Source: Chondrinema litorale (GTDB lineage Bacteria > Bacteroidota > Bacteroidia > Cytophagales > Flammeovirgaceae). From it: DNA of 64,000 bases. A program made the translations under genes and the position numbers. The stretch covers positions 124,001 through 188,000 of the forward strand of contig NZ_CP111051.1 in assembly GCF_026250525.1 (NCBI RefSeq), written 5' to 3'. Positions 37,601 to 47,682 of the stretch are shown here, one piece after another (positions within the stretch are counted from its first letter, which is position 1; every line of letters starts with the position of its first letter). The notes under the pieces are model-generated. The model was not told the origin of the DNA. It ran no database searches and worked only from the letters and a program-made list of their open reading frames with translations.

Positions 37601-38321
37601 TAACAATTGAAATTACTGATGCGATGTTTTCGCCCAGCTTTTCTAAAAACTCAACCTGATATGGCTCAAAATTATTAAACGATGCAAGTTCTATTATACC
37701 CGAAACTTTATCGTTCACTTTAAGCGGAACAATAATGATGGATTTTGGAGGAGCTTCACCTAATCCAGAGGTAATGTTTAAATAATTATCTGGTACATCG
37801 AGTAAAAGCAAAGTTTCTTTTTCCAGATAAACCTGCCCAACTAAACCTTCTCCAAAACTGAAAGTCTGGTCGACATATTTCTTTCTGTCAAATGCATAGC
37901 ATGCTCTTAGTTCTAAAACTTCTTTTTCTTGGTTAACTACATAAATACCTCCCTGGTTTGCATTTATATATTTAATAAGATTACAAAGAACATCATAACA
38001 CGTTTCATCTAAATCATGCTGATTTTTTCTTAATACTTCACTAAACAACGCCAAACCTTCTGTAATCCATTTTCTTTGAGTTTCAGTCTTATTTAAGCTC
38101 TTAAGCTGGTTTCTCAAACTTATTAATGAACCTGAAAGTGAATCTGCTTCCGCTTGGTCGTCATCGATTCCCGGATAAGGAATTTCTAATTCACCTTTTT
38201 CTATCTTTTTTACAAATAGGGTCGCAGAAGATATTTCCTTTTTAAAGTTTTGAAGTGCTTCTTTTGTCTCAGCAATCTCATTATTCGAGCTACGAAATTT
38301 AGACAGATTAATCATTGTCAA
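34629..38321 (-). CDS. Cytoplasmic GAF/multi-PAS sensor array without output domain
   Basis: 1230 residues with no membrane segment. The N-terminus resembles a HAMP-like remnant (FVKKIEKGELEIPYP), followed by a GAF domain (about 100-245). Six PAS domains begin near 295, 459, 622, 782, 944 and 1100, spaced about 162 residues apart. They are joined by Glu/Gln-rich coiled coils (for example EEEMRQNMEELSATQEEMQ). PAS 2+3 and PAS 4+5 are near-copies, with a 322-residue period. The sequence ends soon after PAS 6; no histidine kinase, GGDEF or methyl-accepting domain is present. The last PAS (IRHPETSEEFYNNFWKTV) is of the Aer-type. It could be a scaffold or signal transducer acting on a kinase in trans. 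Confidence 0.88.
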   Translation of the reverse strand: MTMINLSKFRSSNNEIAETKEALQNFKKEISSATLFVKKIEKGELEIPYPGIDDDQAEADSLSGSLISLRNQLKSLNKTETQRKWITEGLALFSEVLRKNQHDLDETCYDVLCNLIKYINANQGGIYVVNQEKEVLELRACYAFDRKKYVDQTFSFGEGLVGQVYLEKETLLLLDVPDNYLNITSGLGEAPPKSIIIVPLKVNDKVSGIIELASFNNFEPYQVEFLEKLGENIASVISIVKINQKTQSLLEQSQLQTESLRSQEEEMRQNMEELSATQEEMQRIMKEIQDQEQFMNNLIDSTTDIVFAIDKNHKLLKFNKAFSNNIQKHGRRLKIGQRAEEIFEGESLEFHKEMWAKALSGEFTSTLRSVIIGSEEHIMYLIFSPLKDKAGNVNSIGVFGKDVTEQELLKRKNDEILRESQLQNEALKAQEEEMRQSVEELHATQEEMQRIMGEVQEQEQFMNNIINASTDTIIVLDSRYRILKFNNAFYDNLTAVDLKVEKHVDVFTLLTPEERGQHKEYYDRVFKGETFQVTEYINAVDSHFVSSYSPIINEKGEVYACSVFAKDVTEIIRSKEKVDELLMQSQIQSEVLQDKEKELRENFDALQLTQDEMRLKAQDMTNRMTAIDESGIASIEFDLEGNVITANTNFLKLLGYELEDIKGAHHEIFMSETEAAKESYKEFWKNLANGIAFSGEYERVKKDGTTIHLHGSYSILKDEKGNPKGVITLVFDISEIKKAQYELEIQSEQIKQQEELMVEHLEMLTNAQDKMSATLKEVETKEAFIKSLMNACTDSIFVLDKNYCIIQFNNTFSNALAASNLQAVVGLDIFSILPEDAKQTEKEYYDKALGGETLQETNYISSIDACYLSTYTPLKDKDNNITSCAVFAKDITELIRSKQQVESLLNESQQNSKALTEKEKELLKNVKELKGTQEEIKRKAQEIESRMTAIDESGIARIEFDLKGNIISANRNFLLLMGFNESEVKGKHHQLFVNKSFSGSEEYKQFWDELSKGNAQFGEYERVKKSGERICLHGSYSILKDKNGKPKRIIKYASDITASKLANEKLEKTIKENAQQEKLLLETQENLQNQLATTSMMKFELDARMAVLNECTLLSESDKNGNITYINDKFCEVSQFSREELIGKTHSIIRHPETSEEFYNNFWKTVNAGQMFKGYLKNRRKDGSTYYVHLVVSPVVDESGVPIKFIEVRYVIENTEIGERLLKEQLAQYK

Positions 38322-39268
38322 TTTCTATATTATCTATACAAAAAAAATTTTCATTATAACCACAGATTATATGCTTTTAATATTATATAGTTTTAGCTTA
38401 TTAATTTTATCATAGTCACTATGAGATAGTTGTTTCAGAAATACTCCAATTATAAAATTGAACACAGACTATTTTTCTTATTTAAATAATACTATTTTAT
38501 TATATACAATTTATTATTTTCTATAAACCATATTTTTATATATTTATATATATTAATTTGTTTTTACCAAATTAATATTCTATATAATTACCATTCTAAA
38601 GAAGAATTGAATGAATCTATCCAAGTTGTCTTTTAAGTAGCCACCTCTAAATACTTTATAGTTATTTTTAATTACTTCAACCTTCAGCTAATTATAGAAA
38701 GGATTTGAGCTGTTTTTTTTGAACAAAACCAATATTTTATATAAAAATACAAGCTCAATTAATGATAATTATCACATAACTATTATTGATTGCTGGTTTA
38801 AAATTTTATAACTAGTAATAGTTTGTATATTCACATACCTATTTATTGGATGCTACAAAAATTAAAGGTTGATGTAAGTTTTTCGTGAAGTTTACAATCT
38901 TCCAAACTAATAAAAAGAAAGAATACAGCTTTATAGAATGCATATTTCTGGGATTTATATTAGCCTTGATATCTCAAATGATCTGTTTTTTCAAAAAAAA
39001 AGAACATTTTGTCCATCAATCTCAAAACTTATTATCTTATAGATTTTACAAACTATTATTTAGAAAAAAAATGTAAGATAATTTTATTAAGAATAACAAT
39101 TTACTGAAGTTCCTTCTATTTCTATCAACCTTTCACTGTAAAGCTTCTTGTTGCAGAAGTTGATTTTTAACTTGTAGATTCATATTAAGTTATTAATATT
39201 TATAGTATTATTAAAGATATTAGGTGATTCAAGAAGTAGTTAAATAATAATCTTTAAAATAAAATAGC
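38322..39268. other. Long AT-rich region between divergent sensor genes
   Basis: Nearly 950 bases separate the divergently oriented PAS-array and histidine kinase genes, so both promoters should lie here. It is very AT-rich, with runs such as tatttatatatatt near 38530-38560. One 63-codon frame starting at a GTG (38885) has a single hydrophobic stretch and a basic tail. It has no family resemblance, and I do not call it a gene. Confidence 0.45.
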
Positions 39269-42200
39269 ATGAGTCAAAAAAAACTTTCTGCTGTAGAATC
39301 GGAAAAATTGATGTCAAATTTTTCTCATTCCGAAAACTTACTTTTTGAATGCCTTGCTTCTCAAATCGAAGATGCTGTTGTTCTTATTTCTGTTAACATG
39401 ACGAATCAGTCTTATAAGATTGTTTTCTTAAATGATGCATTTCAAAAATTAACAGGATATACAATTCATCAAGTGGAAGGTAAATGTTTACCGTTTTTAA
39501 AAGGATTAAAGACTGATGCCAATAGTTTTAAAGAGCTAGATCAAGCAATTATTAATCTTGAAAAATGTGAAATTACAACAGTCTTTTATCATAAAAACAA
39601 AGATGAGTTTTATTGTAAAACTAAAGTTAAGCCCATCAACTTAAATGATTCTGATAACCAAAAGTTATTGCTTCTTACCTTTCGAGATGTTACGGAAATA
39701 ATATATAAAGAATTTCACCAAAAACTATTTTTACAGTTATCTAATGCACTTAATGGTAAAGAGCCATTAAAAAAAGTGCTCAAAAATACATTATCTATTA
39801 TTAATAAAATTGGAGGGTTTCAACATTCTGAATACTGGCTTATTAATGATGATAGAACCGAAATAAATTTCTATACACAGCTAACAGAAACTAATAGTAG
39901 CAAATTAATATATCTTGATGAATTTAATAAAACGAGTTTAAAAAAAGGAATAGGTATTCCTGGACTAATATGGCTAGAGAATAAAACTATATTCTGTAAC
40001 GATAAAATTTCGCTCGGAAAATATATAAAGAATACGAATGAACACGAAGCTATTTTTACTTTACCTATAATAGATTCTGGTACAAACCAAGTAACTGGAG
40101 CTTTAATTTTAGCCACTAACCAACCCATAAGAACACGCCGCTTTTACGATCTACTTTTCTATAATTATAGTACTTTTCTGGGTACACGAATTCAAAGAAA
40201 CAGTATAGAATCTGAACTGTATGAAATATATAATAATGTTGAAGAAATAATTTGTATCACTGGTTTCGATGGCTATTTTAAAAGAATAAACTCAGCAGCA
40301 ACTGCTATTTTAGAATACAGTAGAGAAGAGTTACTCGAAATTCCATTTATTGACTTAATACATCCTGACGATATAGAAAGCACTCAGCAAGAAATGATAA
40401 AGCTAAATAGAGGAGCTAAAACTTACTATTTCGAAAACAGGTACATATCAAAATCTGGAAAAACGATCTGGCTTTCGTGGACATCGATACCTATTTTGCA
40501 AAACGAACATTTGTTTTGTGTAGCTAGAGATATTACCGAAAAGAAAAAGCTCAATAAATTATTAGATGAAGTTCTTCTTCTTACACACATAGGCACTTGG
40601 GAGTATAACCTTAAATTAGGCGAAGTTTATTGGTCTAATATGGTTCGTAAGATTCATGAATTGCCTTTCGATTACGAGGTTAATGTACAATCTATCACTC
40701 AGTTTTATCAAGAAGGAGAAGCATACGAACAAGTTTTAGGATATCTGCAAGAGTCTATGAAAGCTGAGACTTCATGGAACATAGAAGCAAAAATTATCAC
40801 TTTTGTAGGTAACGAAAAATGGATTAAAATAATAGGTAAATCTGAGTTTATAGATGGTGTTTGTGTGCGACTCTCTGGAAGTATTCAAGATATTAATGAA
40901 AGAAAAATTGCTGAAATTGATAAACTTGAAGCATATAAAAACAGGGCTTTTATTTTAGAAAATATAGACGAAGGCTTTATAATGCTCGATCATGATTGGC
41001 GAATTACTTTTTGGAATAATAAAGCTGAGGAACTGGCTGGCATTAAAAAAGGAGAATTAATTAATGCCTATTTTTGGGATCAGTTCGATGAAAATGCAAA
41101 AAAAGATATTTTTAACATATATAATGATGCAGTTGCTAATCTACAAGCAAAGCATTTTGAATACTGTCTACAAGAAACAAATAAATGGTACGAAGTAAGT
41201 GCCTATCCATATGAGAATGGTTTAGCCATCTTTTTTAAAGAAATAACCGAAAGAAAATCTTACGAAGACAGGTTAAAAATTAGTAATGAACGATTCGAAA
41301 ACATTGCTGATGCTACTAATGATGCTATCTGGGATTGGGATTTGGCTGCAAATACTGTTTACTGGGGTAAAGGATTTAAAAACCTATTCGGATATAATTT
41401 CCATAATACAACCACTTCATTTGAAGAATGGATTAAATATATACATCCCGAAGATATTACTCAAATAGTAACAGAGGTGGAAGAACTTTTAGAAGATTCT
41501 GCACTTAAACTGTTTAATCAGGAATATCGCTATTTGAAATCTGATGGCAACTATGCTTATGTTAGAGATCGTGGTATGGTAATTAGAAATGTTAATGGTA
41601 AAGCAATTAGAATGGTTGGTGCGATGACGGATATTACACATCATAAAGAATACGAAGCATCACTAAAAAAACTCAATAACGAGCTTAAACAACAAGCTCT
41701 AGAACTCACTCGCTCAAACGAAGAACTCGAGCAATTTGCCTATATCGCTTCGCACGATTTGCAAGAACCTCTACGAATGATTACTAGCTTTCTTAGCCAA
41801 CTAGAAAGAAAGTATAAAAATGTATTAGATGAAAAAGGACTAAAATACATTGATTTTGCTGTAGATGGAGGCAAACGCATGCGGCGAATTATTCTAGATT
41901 TATTGGATTACTCCCGAGTAGGTAGAACAGAAGACGAACTAGAAGATATTGATCTTAATGATTTATTAGATGATGTAAAATCACTTTTTAGGAAAAGTAT
42001 TAATGAAAGTAGCACTCAAATAAATTATAGTAAATTACCTACTTTAAAAAGTTACAGGTCTCCATTAACCTTGCTTTTCCAAAATCTAATTAGCAATGCT
42101 ATTAAATATCATCGAGAAGATACTCGCCCAGTTATTAATATTAGCAGTACAAAAACCAAAGCTGGTTGGGAGTTCGCTGTAGAAGACAATGGATTGGGAA

Positions 42201-42391
42201 TATCTAAAGAGTATTTTGACAAAATCTTCCAGATATTTCAGCGATTACACAACAGAGAAGAATACTCCGGAACAGGTATCGGTTTATCTATTGTAAAAAA
42301 GATTGTAGAAAGTTTAGGTGGAAGAATCTGGTTAGAATCAGAAGAAGGAAAAGGCACTACTTTTTACTTTACATTAATTCAAGATAATTAA
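39269..42391 (+). CDS. Soluble PAS/GAF sensor histidine kinase
   Basis: 1040 residues with no membrane segment. A PAS domain (about 25-125) precedes a GAF-like domain (about 150-300) and four further PAS domains with PAC motifs (about 310-785; for example EYSREELLEIPFIDLIHPDD). HisKA follows, with the phospho-acceptor His in IASHDLQEPLR near 827 and the phytochrome-like LLDYSRVGR signature. HATPase_c has the N box LISNAIKYH, VEDNGLGIS and GTGIGLSIVKK. The kinase has all catalytic motifs. No response regulator is encoded nearby, so it is an orphan. It diverges from the output-less PAS array, which could act with it. Confidence 0.92.
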   Translation: MSQKKLSAVESEKLMSNFSHSENLLFECLASQIEDAVVLISVNMTNQSYKIVFLNDAFQKLTGYTIHQVEGKCLPFLKGLKTDANSFKELDQAIINLEKCEITTVFYHKNKDEFYCKTKVKPINLNDSDNQKLLLLTFRDVTEIIYKEFHQKLFLQLSNALNGKEPLKKVLKNTLSIINKIGGFQHSEYWLINDDRTEINFYTQLTETNSSKLIYLDEFNKTSLKKGIGIPGLIWLENKTIFCNDKISLGKYIKNTNEHEAIFTLPIIDSGTNQVTGALILATNQPIRTRRFYDLLFYNYSTFLGTRIQRNSIESELYEIYNNVEEIICITGFDGYFKRINSAATAILEYSREELLEIPFIDLIHPDDIESTQQEMIKLNRGAKTYYFENRYISKSGKTIWLSWTSIPILQNEHLFCVARDITEKKKLNKLLDEVLLLTHIGTWEYNLKLGEVYWSNMVRKIHELPFDYEVNVQSITQFYQEGEAYEQVLGYLQESMKAETSWNIEAKIITFVGNEKWIKIIGKSEFIDGVCVRLSGSIQDINERKIAEIDKLEAYKNRAFILENIDEGFIMLDHDWRITFWNNKAEELAGIKKGELINAYFWDQFDENAKKDIFNIYNDAVANLQAKHFEYCLQETNKWYEVSAYPYENGLAIFFKEITERKSYEDRLKISNERFENIADATNDAIWDWDLAANTVYWGKGFKNLFGYNFHNTTTSFEEWIKYIHPEDITQIVTEVEELLEDSALKLFNQEYRYLKSDGNYAYVRDRGMVIRNVNGKAIRMVGAMTDITHHKEYEASLKKLNNELKQQALELTRSNEELEQFAYIASHDLQEPLRMITSFLSQLERKYKNVLDEKGLKYIDFAVDGGKRMRRIILDLLDYSRVGRTEDELEDIDLNDLLDDVKSLFRKSINESSTQINYSKLPTLKSYRSPLTLLFQNLISNAIKYHREDTRPVINISSTKTKAGWEFAVEDNGLGISKEYFDKIFQIFQRLHNREEYSGTGIGLSIVKKIVESLGGRIWLESEEGKGTTFYFTLIQDN

Positions 42392-42401
42392 AGAAAGAAG
42401 A

Positions 42402-42431
42402 AAGCCGCTACAAAATAATTTGAAGCGGCTT
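42402..42431. terminator. Bidirectional terminator between kinase and susD
   Basis: AAGCCGCT pairs with AGCGGCTT around a 14-base loop, between convergent genes. The flanking A/T runs are short, so it is moderately convincing on both strands. Confidence 0.7.
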
Positions 42432-42458
42432 ATATTAATTATTAATCAGAAAAAATTC

Positions 42459-44234
42459 TTATTGATCGTAACCGTAATTTTGAGTAAGCTCTTCTGTTAC
42501 ATCAATCGCTGATTGAGGAATAGGAAATACTCTACGTAATGGGTCAGTTGCAGCTTTACCAGTGTAGGCTTCATCATATCTACCAAAACGAATTGCCTTT
42601 GGACGGTCTTTTAACTCCCAGTATAATTCGAACCCGATCTCATTATATAAGGTAGTTTCATCTAAAGAGTTAATTGGTGTTCCTGCAACACTGCCATAAA
42701 GCTCTTCACGAGTACGGCTAATTCTCAATGCGTTGATGTCGTTTAATGCAGAAGTAGTTTCACCTTTACGGAAGTAAGCTTCAGCACGCATGGTGTAGAT
42801 ACCACCTAATCTGTAAATCGGAATATCTACATTACTTGAACCATTTCCATTTTCAGGATCGTGTTCAAATTTGAAAATACGTACACCTCTATTTATTTGG
42901 TTCTGAGCAAAAATAGTTTCGTAAGGATTATCAAAATCGAGTTCTGGAGTGAAATCCATTGGAGTTTCTGCACTTTTCTCCATGTATAATTGGAAAACCT
43001 CAATTCTTCCGTCAGTTGTCATAATAAAATCACCATCTTCACCCAATTTTGGTCCATACTGTTGGCCATGTAATAAACCTCTGTTAAAGTGGAACCATAC
43101 ATCGTTATCTGAATTTGGCACAAAATCTTCGGCAGGTACACTTCCGGTTGTTCCATCATTCATAAACCATGTGCCATCAGAATATTGATATTTTCTGCTG
43201 AATCTTGGGTCTTCTCGGTTGTTATCCCAAGTAGCAAAAAACTCTGGTGTAGTACAAGAAGCATTAGTACCACGCGTATTTGGAGATGGACGTTGGTTTC
43301 TTGCCTGGTGTACATAACCTAAATCGTTATCGCCATTACGGATGTAATCTACTTTTTGAACAACCGCAAAGATATGCTCAGAAGCACCTGAATTATCGAT
43401 ATCAAAGTTATGGAAATAATTGCTCTCTAATTGAAATGCACCACTATCGATAATTTTTGTAGTGTACTCAATTACTTTATCCATATCAGTAGATGTACCA
43501 TCTACAGAAGTTTCTGTAAAATCGAAAGCCGATGAAGCATTGTATCTGTCTTTTAAAACTGCACGATTTAAGTACATCTCAGCTAAAAATGCATAAGCAG
43601 CTTCTCTTGTAAATCTACCAGTATGTGTAGAGTTTTGGCCAAAGGCTGATAAGTCTGGTAGTAAAGATTCTACTTCTTCGATTAACTCATCAATAGCTTC
43701 TGGAGCCGTTCTTATTTCTAAAGGAGCATCTTCTACCAATGGATCACGGTAAGGAGCTTGTGCATATAAATCTAATGTAGTGTAGATATAAAAATCTAAT
43801 AACACTTTAGCTTCTGCTAAATACATGTCTCTTTGCGCATCATCACTTTCGCTAATTGTTTTTACCGCAGTTAATGATCTAGTAATTCCATTTGTCAATT
43901 TATCCCAGCTTGAAGCTACGTTTGAGCTTGATGGTGTCCAAGTAAATTCGTGCATTTCTCTGTGTTTTCCACCATCTCCCCAGTCGCTACCACGAGTAGG
44001 TAACAAAGCAACATCAGTTGTATATTCTTGTAAAGCAAGTACATCGGTATTGTTTACAAAAGTACCATCACCCAAACGATCGTAAGCTGCAGCAAGAGTA
44101 CTCTCAATATTAGCTGATTCACCTCCAAGTACTTCGTCGAGTACTTCTTCTTCCAAATCGGTACATTGTGTAAACATAAGAAGTACCGTAGTGGTAAGTG
44201 TGTAAAGTAGGCTTCTGTTATATTTAAATTTCAT
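42459..44234 (-). CDS. SusD/RagB-family outer membrane lipoprotein
   Basis: 591 residues. The signal peptide ends MFTQC (Cys 24), followed by an acidic run TDLEEEVLDEV, which fits the surface-export signal of Bacteroidota lipoproteins. The N-terminal SusD-like domain and the C-terminal SusD/RagB domain (YRLGGIYTMRAEAYFRKGETTSALNDINALRISR and ELYWELKDRPKAIRFGRYDEAY) are clear. It is the glycan- or peptide-binding lid for the SusC encoded 43 bases upstream. No degradative enzyme follows. The terminator shared with the histidine kinase gene closes the unit. Confidence 0.93.
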   Translation of the reverse strand: MKFKYNRSLLYTLTTTVLLMFTQCTDLEEEVLDEVLGGESANIESTLAAAYDRLGDGTFVNNTDVLALQEYTTDVALLPTRGSDWGDGGKHREMHEFTWTPSSSNVASSWDKLTNGITRSLTAVKTISESDDAQRDMYLAEAKVLLDFYIYTTLDLYAQAPYRDPLVEDAPLEIRTAPEAIDELIEEVESLLPDLSAFGQNSTHTGRFTREAAYAFLAEMYLNRAVLKDRYNASSAFDFTETSVDGTSTDMDKVIEYTTKIIDSGAFQLESNYFHNFDIDNSGASEHIFAVVQKVDYIRNGDNDLGYVHQARNQRPSPNTRGTNASCTTPEFFATWDNNREDPRFSRKYQYSDGTWFMNDGTTGSVPAEDFVPNSDNDVWFHFNRGLLHGQQYGPKLGEDGDFIMTTDGRIEVFQLYMEKSAETPMDFTPELDFDNPYETIFAQNQINRGVRIFKFEHDPENGNGSSNVDIPIYRLGGIYTMRAEAYFRKGETTSALNDINALRISRTREELYGSVAGTPINSLDETTLYNEIGFELYWELKDRPKAIRFGRYDEAYTGKAATDPLRRVFPIPQSAIDVTEELTQNYGYDQ

Positions 44235-44277
44235 AATTATATTCTTTCAAAATCCTTTATATGTACTAGAGTTTGAG

Positions 44278-47200
44278 TTATATTTTTAGAGATACACCTA
44301 AGATGATGGTGCGAGCTGTTGGGTAGCGTGGATAATCGATACCCAAAGACTGGTTACCACCAGAAGATTTAGGACTGTTTACTAATGGATCGAATCCTGT
44401 ATATTTAGTAATGGTGAATAAGTTTTGACCAGTAACATATACATTAGCACTACTCAACCAATTCACTTTAGAAGTATTGATGGTGTAACCTAATCTCGCA
44501 GAGTTTAATCTGAAAAAATCTGATTTCTCAAGATACAAAGTAGATAACTGAGGAGAGTTAGCTGAATTTGCACCATCTTCGTAATAAGCAGTAGCCACGT
44601 TTCTGTCTGAGCTTAGGTTGTTGATGTTTAAAGCATTTAGGTTAGTGTTGTTAACCAAATAACCACCTGCTTGGCCAATGAAAGAAAGTGATAAATCGAA
44701 TGCTCCGTAGTTTAAGTTTGTATTTAAACCATAAGAGAATGTAGGAATTGCACCTTCAATAATTACTCTATCATCACTAGTAATTGCTCCATCACCATTG
44801 TTGTCTTTCAATACATCATAACCATTTTCATCATAACCATCATGCTCTAACAAGTAGAAAGAACCTGCCGCATATCCATTTGTATAAATGTTAGCCAACA
44901 CACCAGACTGACCAGGACCAGAAATTGAGCCTGAGTAAATCGCAGTTACTGGAAGGTTTTTAATTTCGTTGTCTAACGTAGCTCCATTAAAATCGGCAGA
45001 CCAAGAGAATTTCTCTGTTTGTACTAGTTGAGAACCAATCATAAACTCGATACCTTTGTTTACAATTTCTCCATCCATGTTAATCCACACGTTGGTGGTT
45101 GGGCTCAAAGTTTCTGCTGTTACATTTAAGATGGCATCTGTAGTAGTTTTGCTGAAATAATCTACTGTACCGTAAAGTTTACCGCTCCACAAACTGAAAT
45201 CTATACCAAAATCAAACTGAGTAGAAACCTCCCATTTTAAATCTGGGTTTGGAGTTCTAGAAACTGATAAACCATTTACTAAAGACAAGTCGTCGTACAA
45301 ATAGTAACCATCTGCTCCGGTTAATGAATAACTAGCCTGAGTAATTTTGTTTTGTACTTCTTGGTTACCAGTTTGTCCCCAACTACCACGCAATTTCAAA
45401 TCGTCTAACCAACTAGTTGTTCCCGCTAAGAAATTCTCTTCTGAAATATTCCAACCTGCAGCAAAAGATGGGAAGTAACCATACTTGTTGTTTTCACCAA
45501 AACGTGTTGAACCATCAGCTCTCATTGATGCTGTTAAAAGATATTTTCCTGCGAAAGAATAGTTTACACGACCGAAGTAAGACTGTAACTCATTTACTTG
45601 AGCAGAACCAGATGGTAAGCCATTTTGTGTTCCTGCAAAGCCCGGGTTATTCATTGGAGAAACTCCATCTTCTTTATCTGCTAAATTGGTAGTTGAAAAA
45701 GATGTACCTGAGTTTTCAAATTTCTGATAAGAGAAACCACCTAAAACTGTGATATCGTGTGAGCCAAAATCTGCATTGTAAGTAAGGTAGTGTTCGATTA
45801 ATGAACTTTTAGACTCAATGTTATTTTGCACATACATACCTGTTTGGTTCAGGTCGGTAATGTTCGGATAAATCGTAATGTTTCTTTCAGCAATTGATCT
45901 ATCTAAACCGGCATTAAACCTATATTCTAAACCATCGAAGATACGGAAAGAAGTTTGGATGTTACCCAAAACTCTTAAAGTACGAGTTTGATCTTCGTAG
46001 ATATCTAGTAAGTAAGCAGGGTTATAATGTGCATTTAAATTGAAGTTAGTATAGTCACCGTTTGCATCAAATACATTTTGTGTTGGGTTAGCCATTAATG
46101 TATGAACAATTAACTGACCGTTCGATCCACCGTCATCGCTAGTTGGAACAGCAAAATCTTTAGTTTCACTTGCTGTTAAATGTAAATCTACTTTTAGTCT
46201 CTCATCGTCAAGAAAAGTTTCTGTAGCATTTATTCGACCAGTAATACGCTCTAATTTACTATTCTCTACGATACCTTCTTGATCCATATTAGACAATGAA
46301 ACATAGTAATTACCAGAATCAGTCTGTTTTGAGAATGACAACGCATTGTTATATGTTACTGCATTTCTAAAAATTACATCTTGCCAATCTGTACTTCCAC
46401 CGTGATCGTAATCTGTATTTGTACCTAGAGCTTCTCTGTATTCATCTGCACTTAATACATCTAGTTTATTAGAAAGATTAGAGAAACCAACATAACTATC
46501 TAAACCTAAAGTAGCTTTTCCTTTCGACCCTTTTTTGGTGGTAATAATTACCACACCATTAGAACCTCTTGCTCCATAAATAGCTGTTGCAGAAGCATCT
46601 TTTAATACGTTGATAGACTCAATATCGCTGGTATTTAAAAAGTTTAATGGGTTTTTAGCAGCAGAAGAACCGAAGCCAACATCGCTACCAGTAGGGCTAG
46701 CATCTTCGTTTGATAAAGGCACGCCATCTACCACGAAAAGTGGAGTACTACCATTACGAATAGAACCTACACCACGAATGGTTACATTAATTCCTGCACC
46801 TGGCTCACCACTCGTTGGCACTACTCTCACACCTGCTACTTTACCTTGTAATAAGTTATCTGGCGAAGTGTTAATACCCTGACGGAATTCCTTTTCGGTA
46901 ATCTGAGTAACCGAACCTGTAACATCTGCTTTTGTTTGGTCACCATATCCGATAATTACAATTTCATCTAAATCAGATACATCTGTAGCCAATGTAATTT
47001 CGAAACTGGTTTGGTTGCCAATTGCTACTTCTTTAGCCTCATAACCTACATAGCTAACTACAAGCGCTTCAGCATTATCGGGAATGTTTAAAGAAAATTT
47101 ACCATTTACATCTGTAATGCCACCAACTCTTGTATTTTTTACCACTACGCTGGCTCCAATTAGTGGCTCTCCAGTTTCAGCATCTATTACTTTACCAGTA

Positions 47201-47601
47201 ATAGTAATCTCTAAGAAGTTTTCTATTGGTTCTGCAACCTTAGTTTCTTTGCGAGTAACAAATATGTTTTCATTAATTTGCTTAAAGCGCAAACCAGTTT
47301 TTTCTGCAATGTGTAATAGCAAATCTGCTACACTGATGCTATCATCGTAAATAGAGAACGATTCTGTATTACCCAAAACTTTTTCATCATACATAAATGT
47401 GAAAGAAGTCTTGTTTTCTATTTGATTGAATAACTGCAAAAGTGTTACACGATTAGCAGTAACTGAGATATAAATATCTTTTACACTTTGCCCAGAAGTT
47501 GGCGCCGCAAACAACAGATTTAAACATAGAATCTGTGCGAGAAAGACATAGAATAGCTGTTTTGATGCTCGCATCAAAAGTTTTATTAAACTTTTCTTCA
47601 T
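44278..47601 (-). CDS. SusC-type TonB-dependent transporter with STN signalling domain
   Basis: 1107 residues. After a long signal peptide there is an STN domain (about 45-120, VTLLQLFNQIENKTSFTFMYDE). A carboxypeptidase-regulatory domain (ITGKVIDAETGEPLIGASV), a TonB-box region (LDEIVIIGYG), a plug (GVGSIRNGSTPLFVVDGVPL and GARGSNGVVIITTKKGSKG) and a beta barrel follow. STN domains contact the periplasmic part of FecR-like anti-sigma factors, and the genes for such a factor and an ECF sigma factor lie immediately upstream. Substrate arrival would therefore induce the gene's own expression. The substrate is unknown, as no enzymes are linked. Confidence 0.94.
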   Translation of the reverse strand: MKKSLIKLLMRASKQLFYVFLAQILCLNLLFAAPTSGQSVKDIYISVTANRVTLLQLFNQIENKTSFTFMYDEKVLGNTESFSIYDDSISVADLLLHIAEKTGLRFKQINENIFVTRKETKVAEPIENFLEITITGKVIDAETGEPLIGASVVVKNTRVGGITDVNGKFSLNIPDNAEALVVSYVGYEAKEVAIGNQTSFEITLATDVSDLDEIVIIGYGDQTKADVTGSVTQITEKEFRQGINTSPDNLLQGKVAGVRVVPTSGEPGAGINVTIRGVGSIRNGSTPLFVVDGVPLSNEDASPTGSDVGFGSSAAKNPLNFLNTSDIESINVLKDASATAIYGARGSNGVVIITTKKGSKGKATLGLDSYVGFSNLSNKLDVLSADEYREALGTNTDYDHGGSTDWQDVIFRNAVTYNNALSFSKQTDSGNYYVSLSNMDQEGIVENSKLERITGRINATETFLDDERLKVDLHLTASETKDFAVPTSDDGGSNGQLIVHTLMANPTQNVFDANGDYTNFNLNAHYNPAYLLDIYEDQTRTLRVLGNIQTSFRIFDGLEYRFNAGLDRSIAERNITIYPNITDLNQTGMYVQNNIESKSSLIEHYLTYNADFGSHDITVLGGFSYQKFENSGTSFSTTNLADKEDGVSPMNNPGFAGTQNGLPSGSAQVNELQSYFGRVNYSFAGKYLLTASMRADGSTRFGENNKYGYFPSFAAGWNISEENFLAGTTSWLDDLKLRGSWGQTGNQEVQNKITQASYSLTGADGYYLYDDLSLVNGLSVSRTPNPDLKWEVSTQFDFGIDFSLWSGKLYGTVDYFSKTTTDAILNVTAETLSPTTNVWINMDGEIVNKGIEFMIGSQLVQTEKFSWSADFNGATLDNEIKNLPVTAIYSGSISGPGQSGVLANIYTNGYAAGSFYLLEHDGYDENGYDVLKDNNGDGAITSDDRVIIEGAIPTFSYGLNTNLNYGAFDLSLSFIGQAGGYLVNNTNLNALNINNLSSDRNVATAYYEDGANSANSPQLSTLYLEKSDFFRLNSARLGYTINTSKVNWLSSANVYVTGQNLFTITKYTGFDPLVNSPKSSGGNQSLGIDYPRYPTARTIILGVSLKI

Positions 47602-47682
47602 AATTAAGTTCTTATTTGAAAACTATTAGGATCGTGATTTTTCGTTGAATAAAGGTCTTTAGTAATTTTTTTACATAGGTTT

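Noticed and set aside
38885-39076. 63-codon plus-strand frame in the long gap between the PAS array and the kinase
   Set aside because: It has a GTG start, strongly AT-driven composition and no resemblance to a known family. Chance is more likely.
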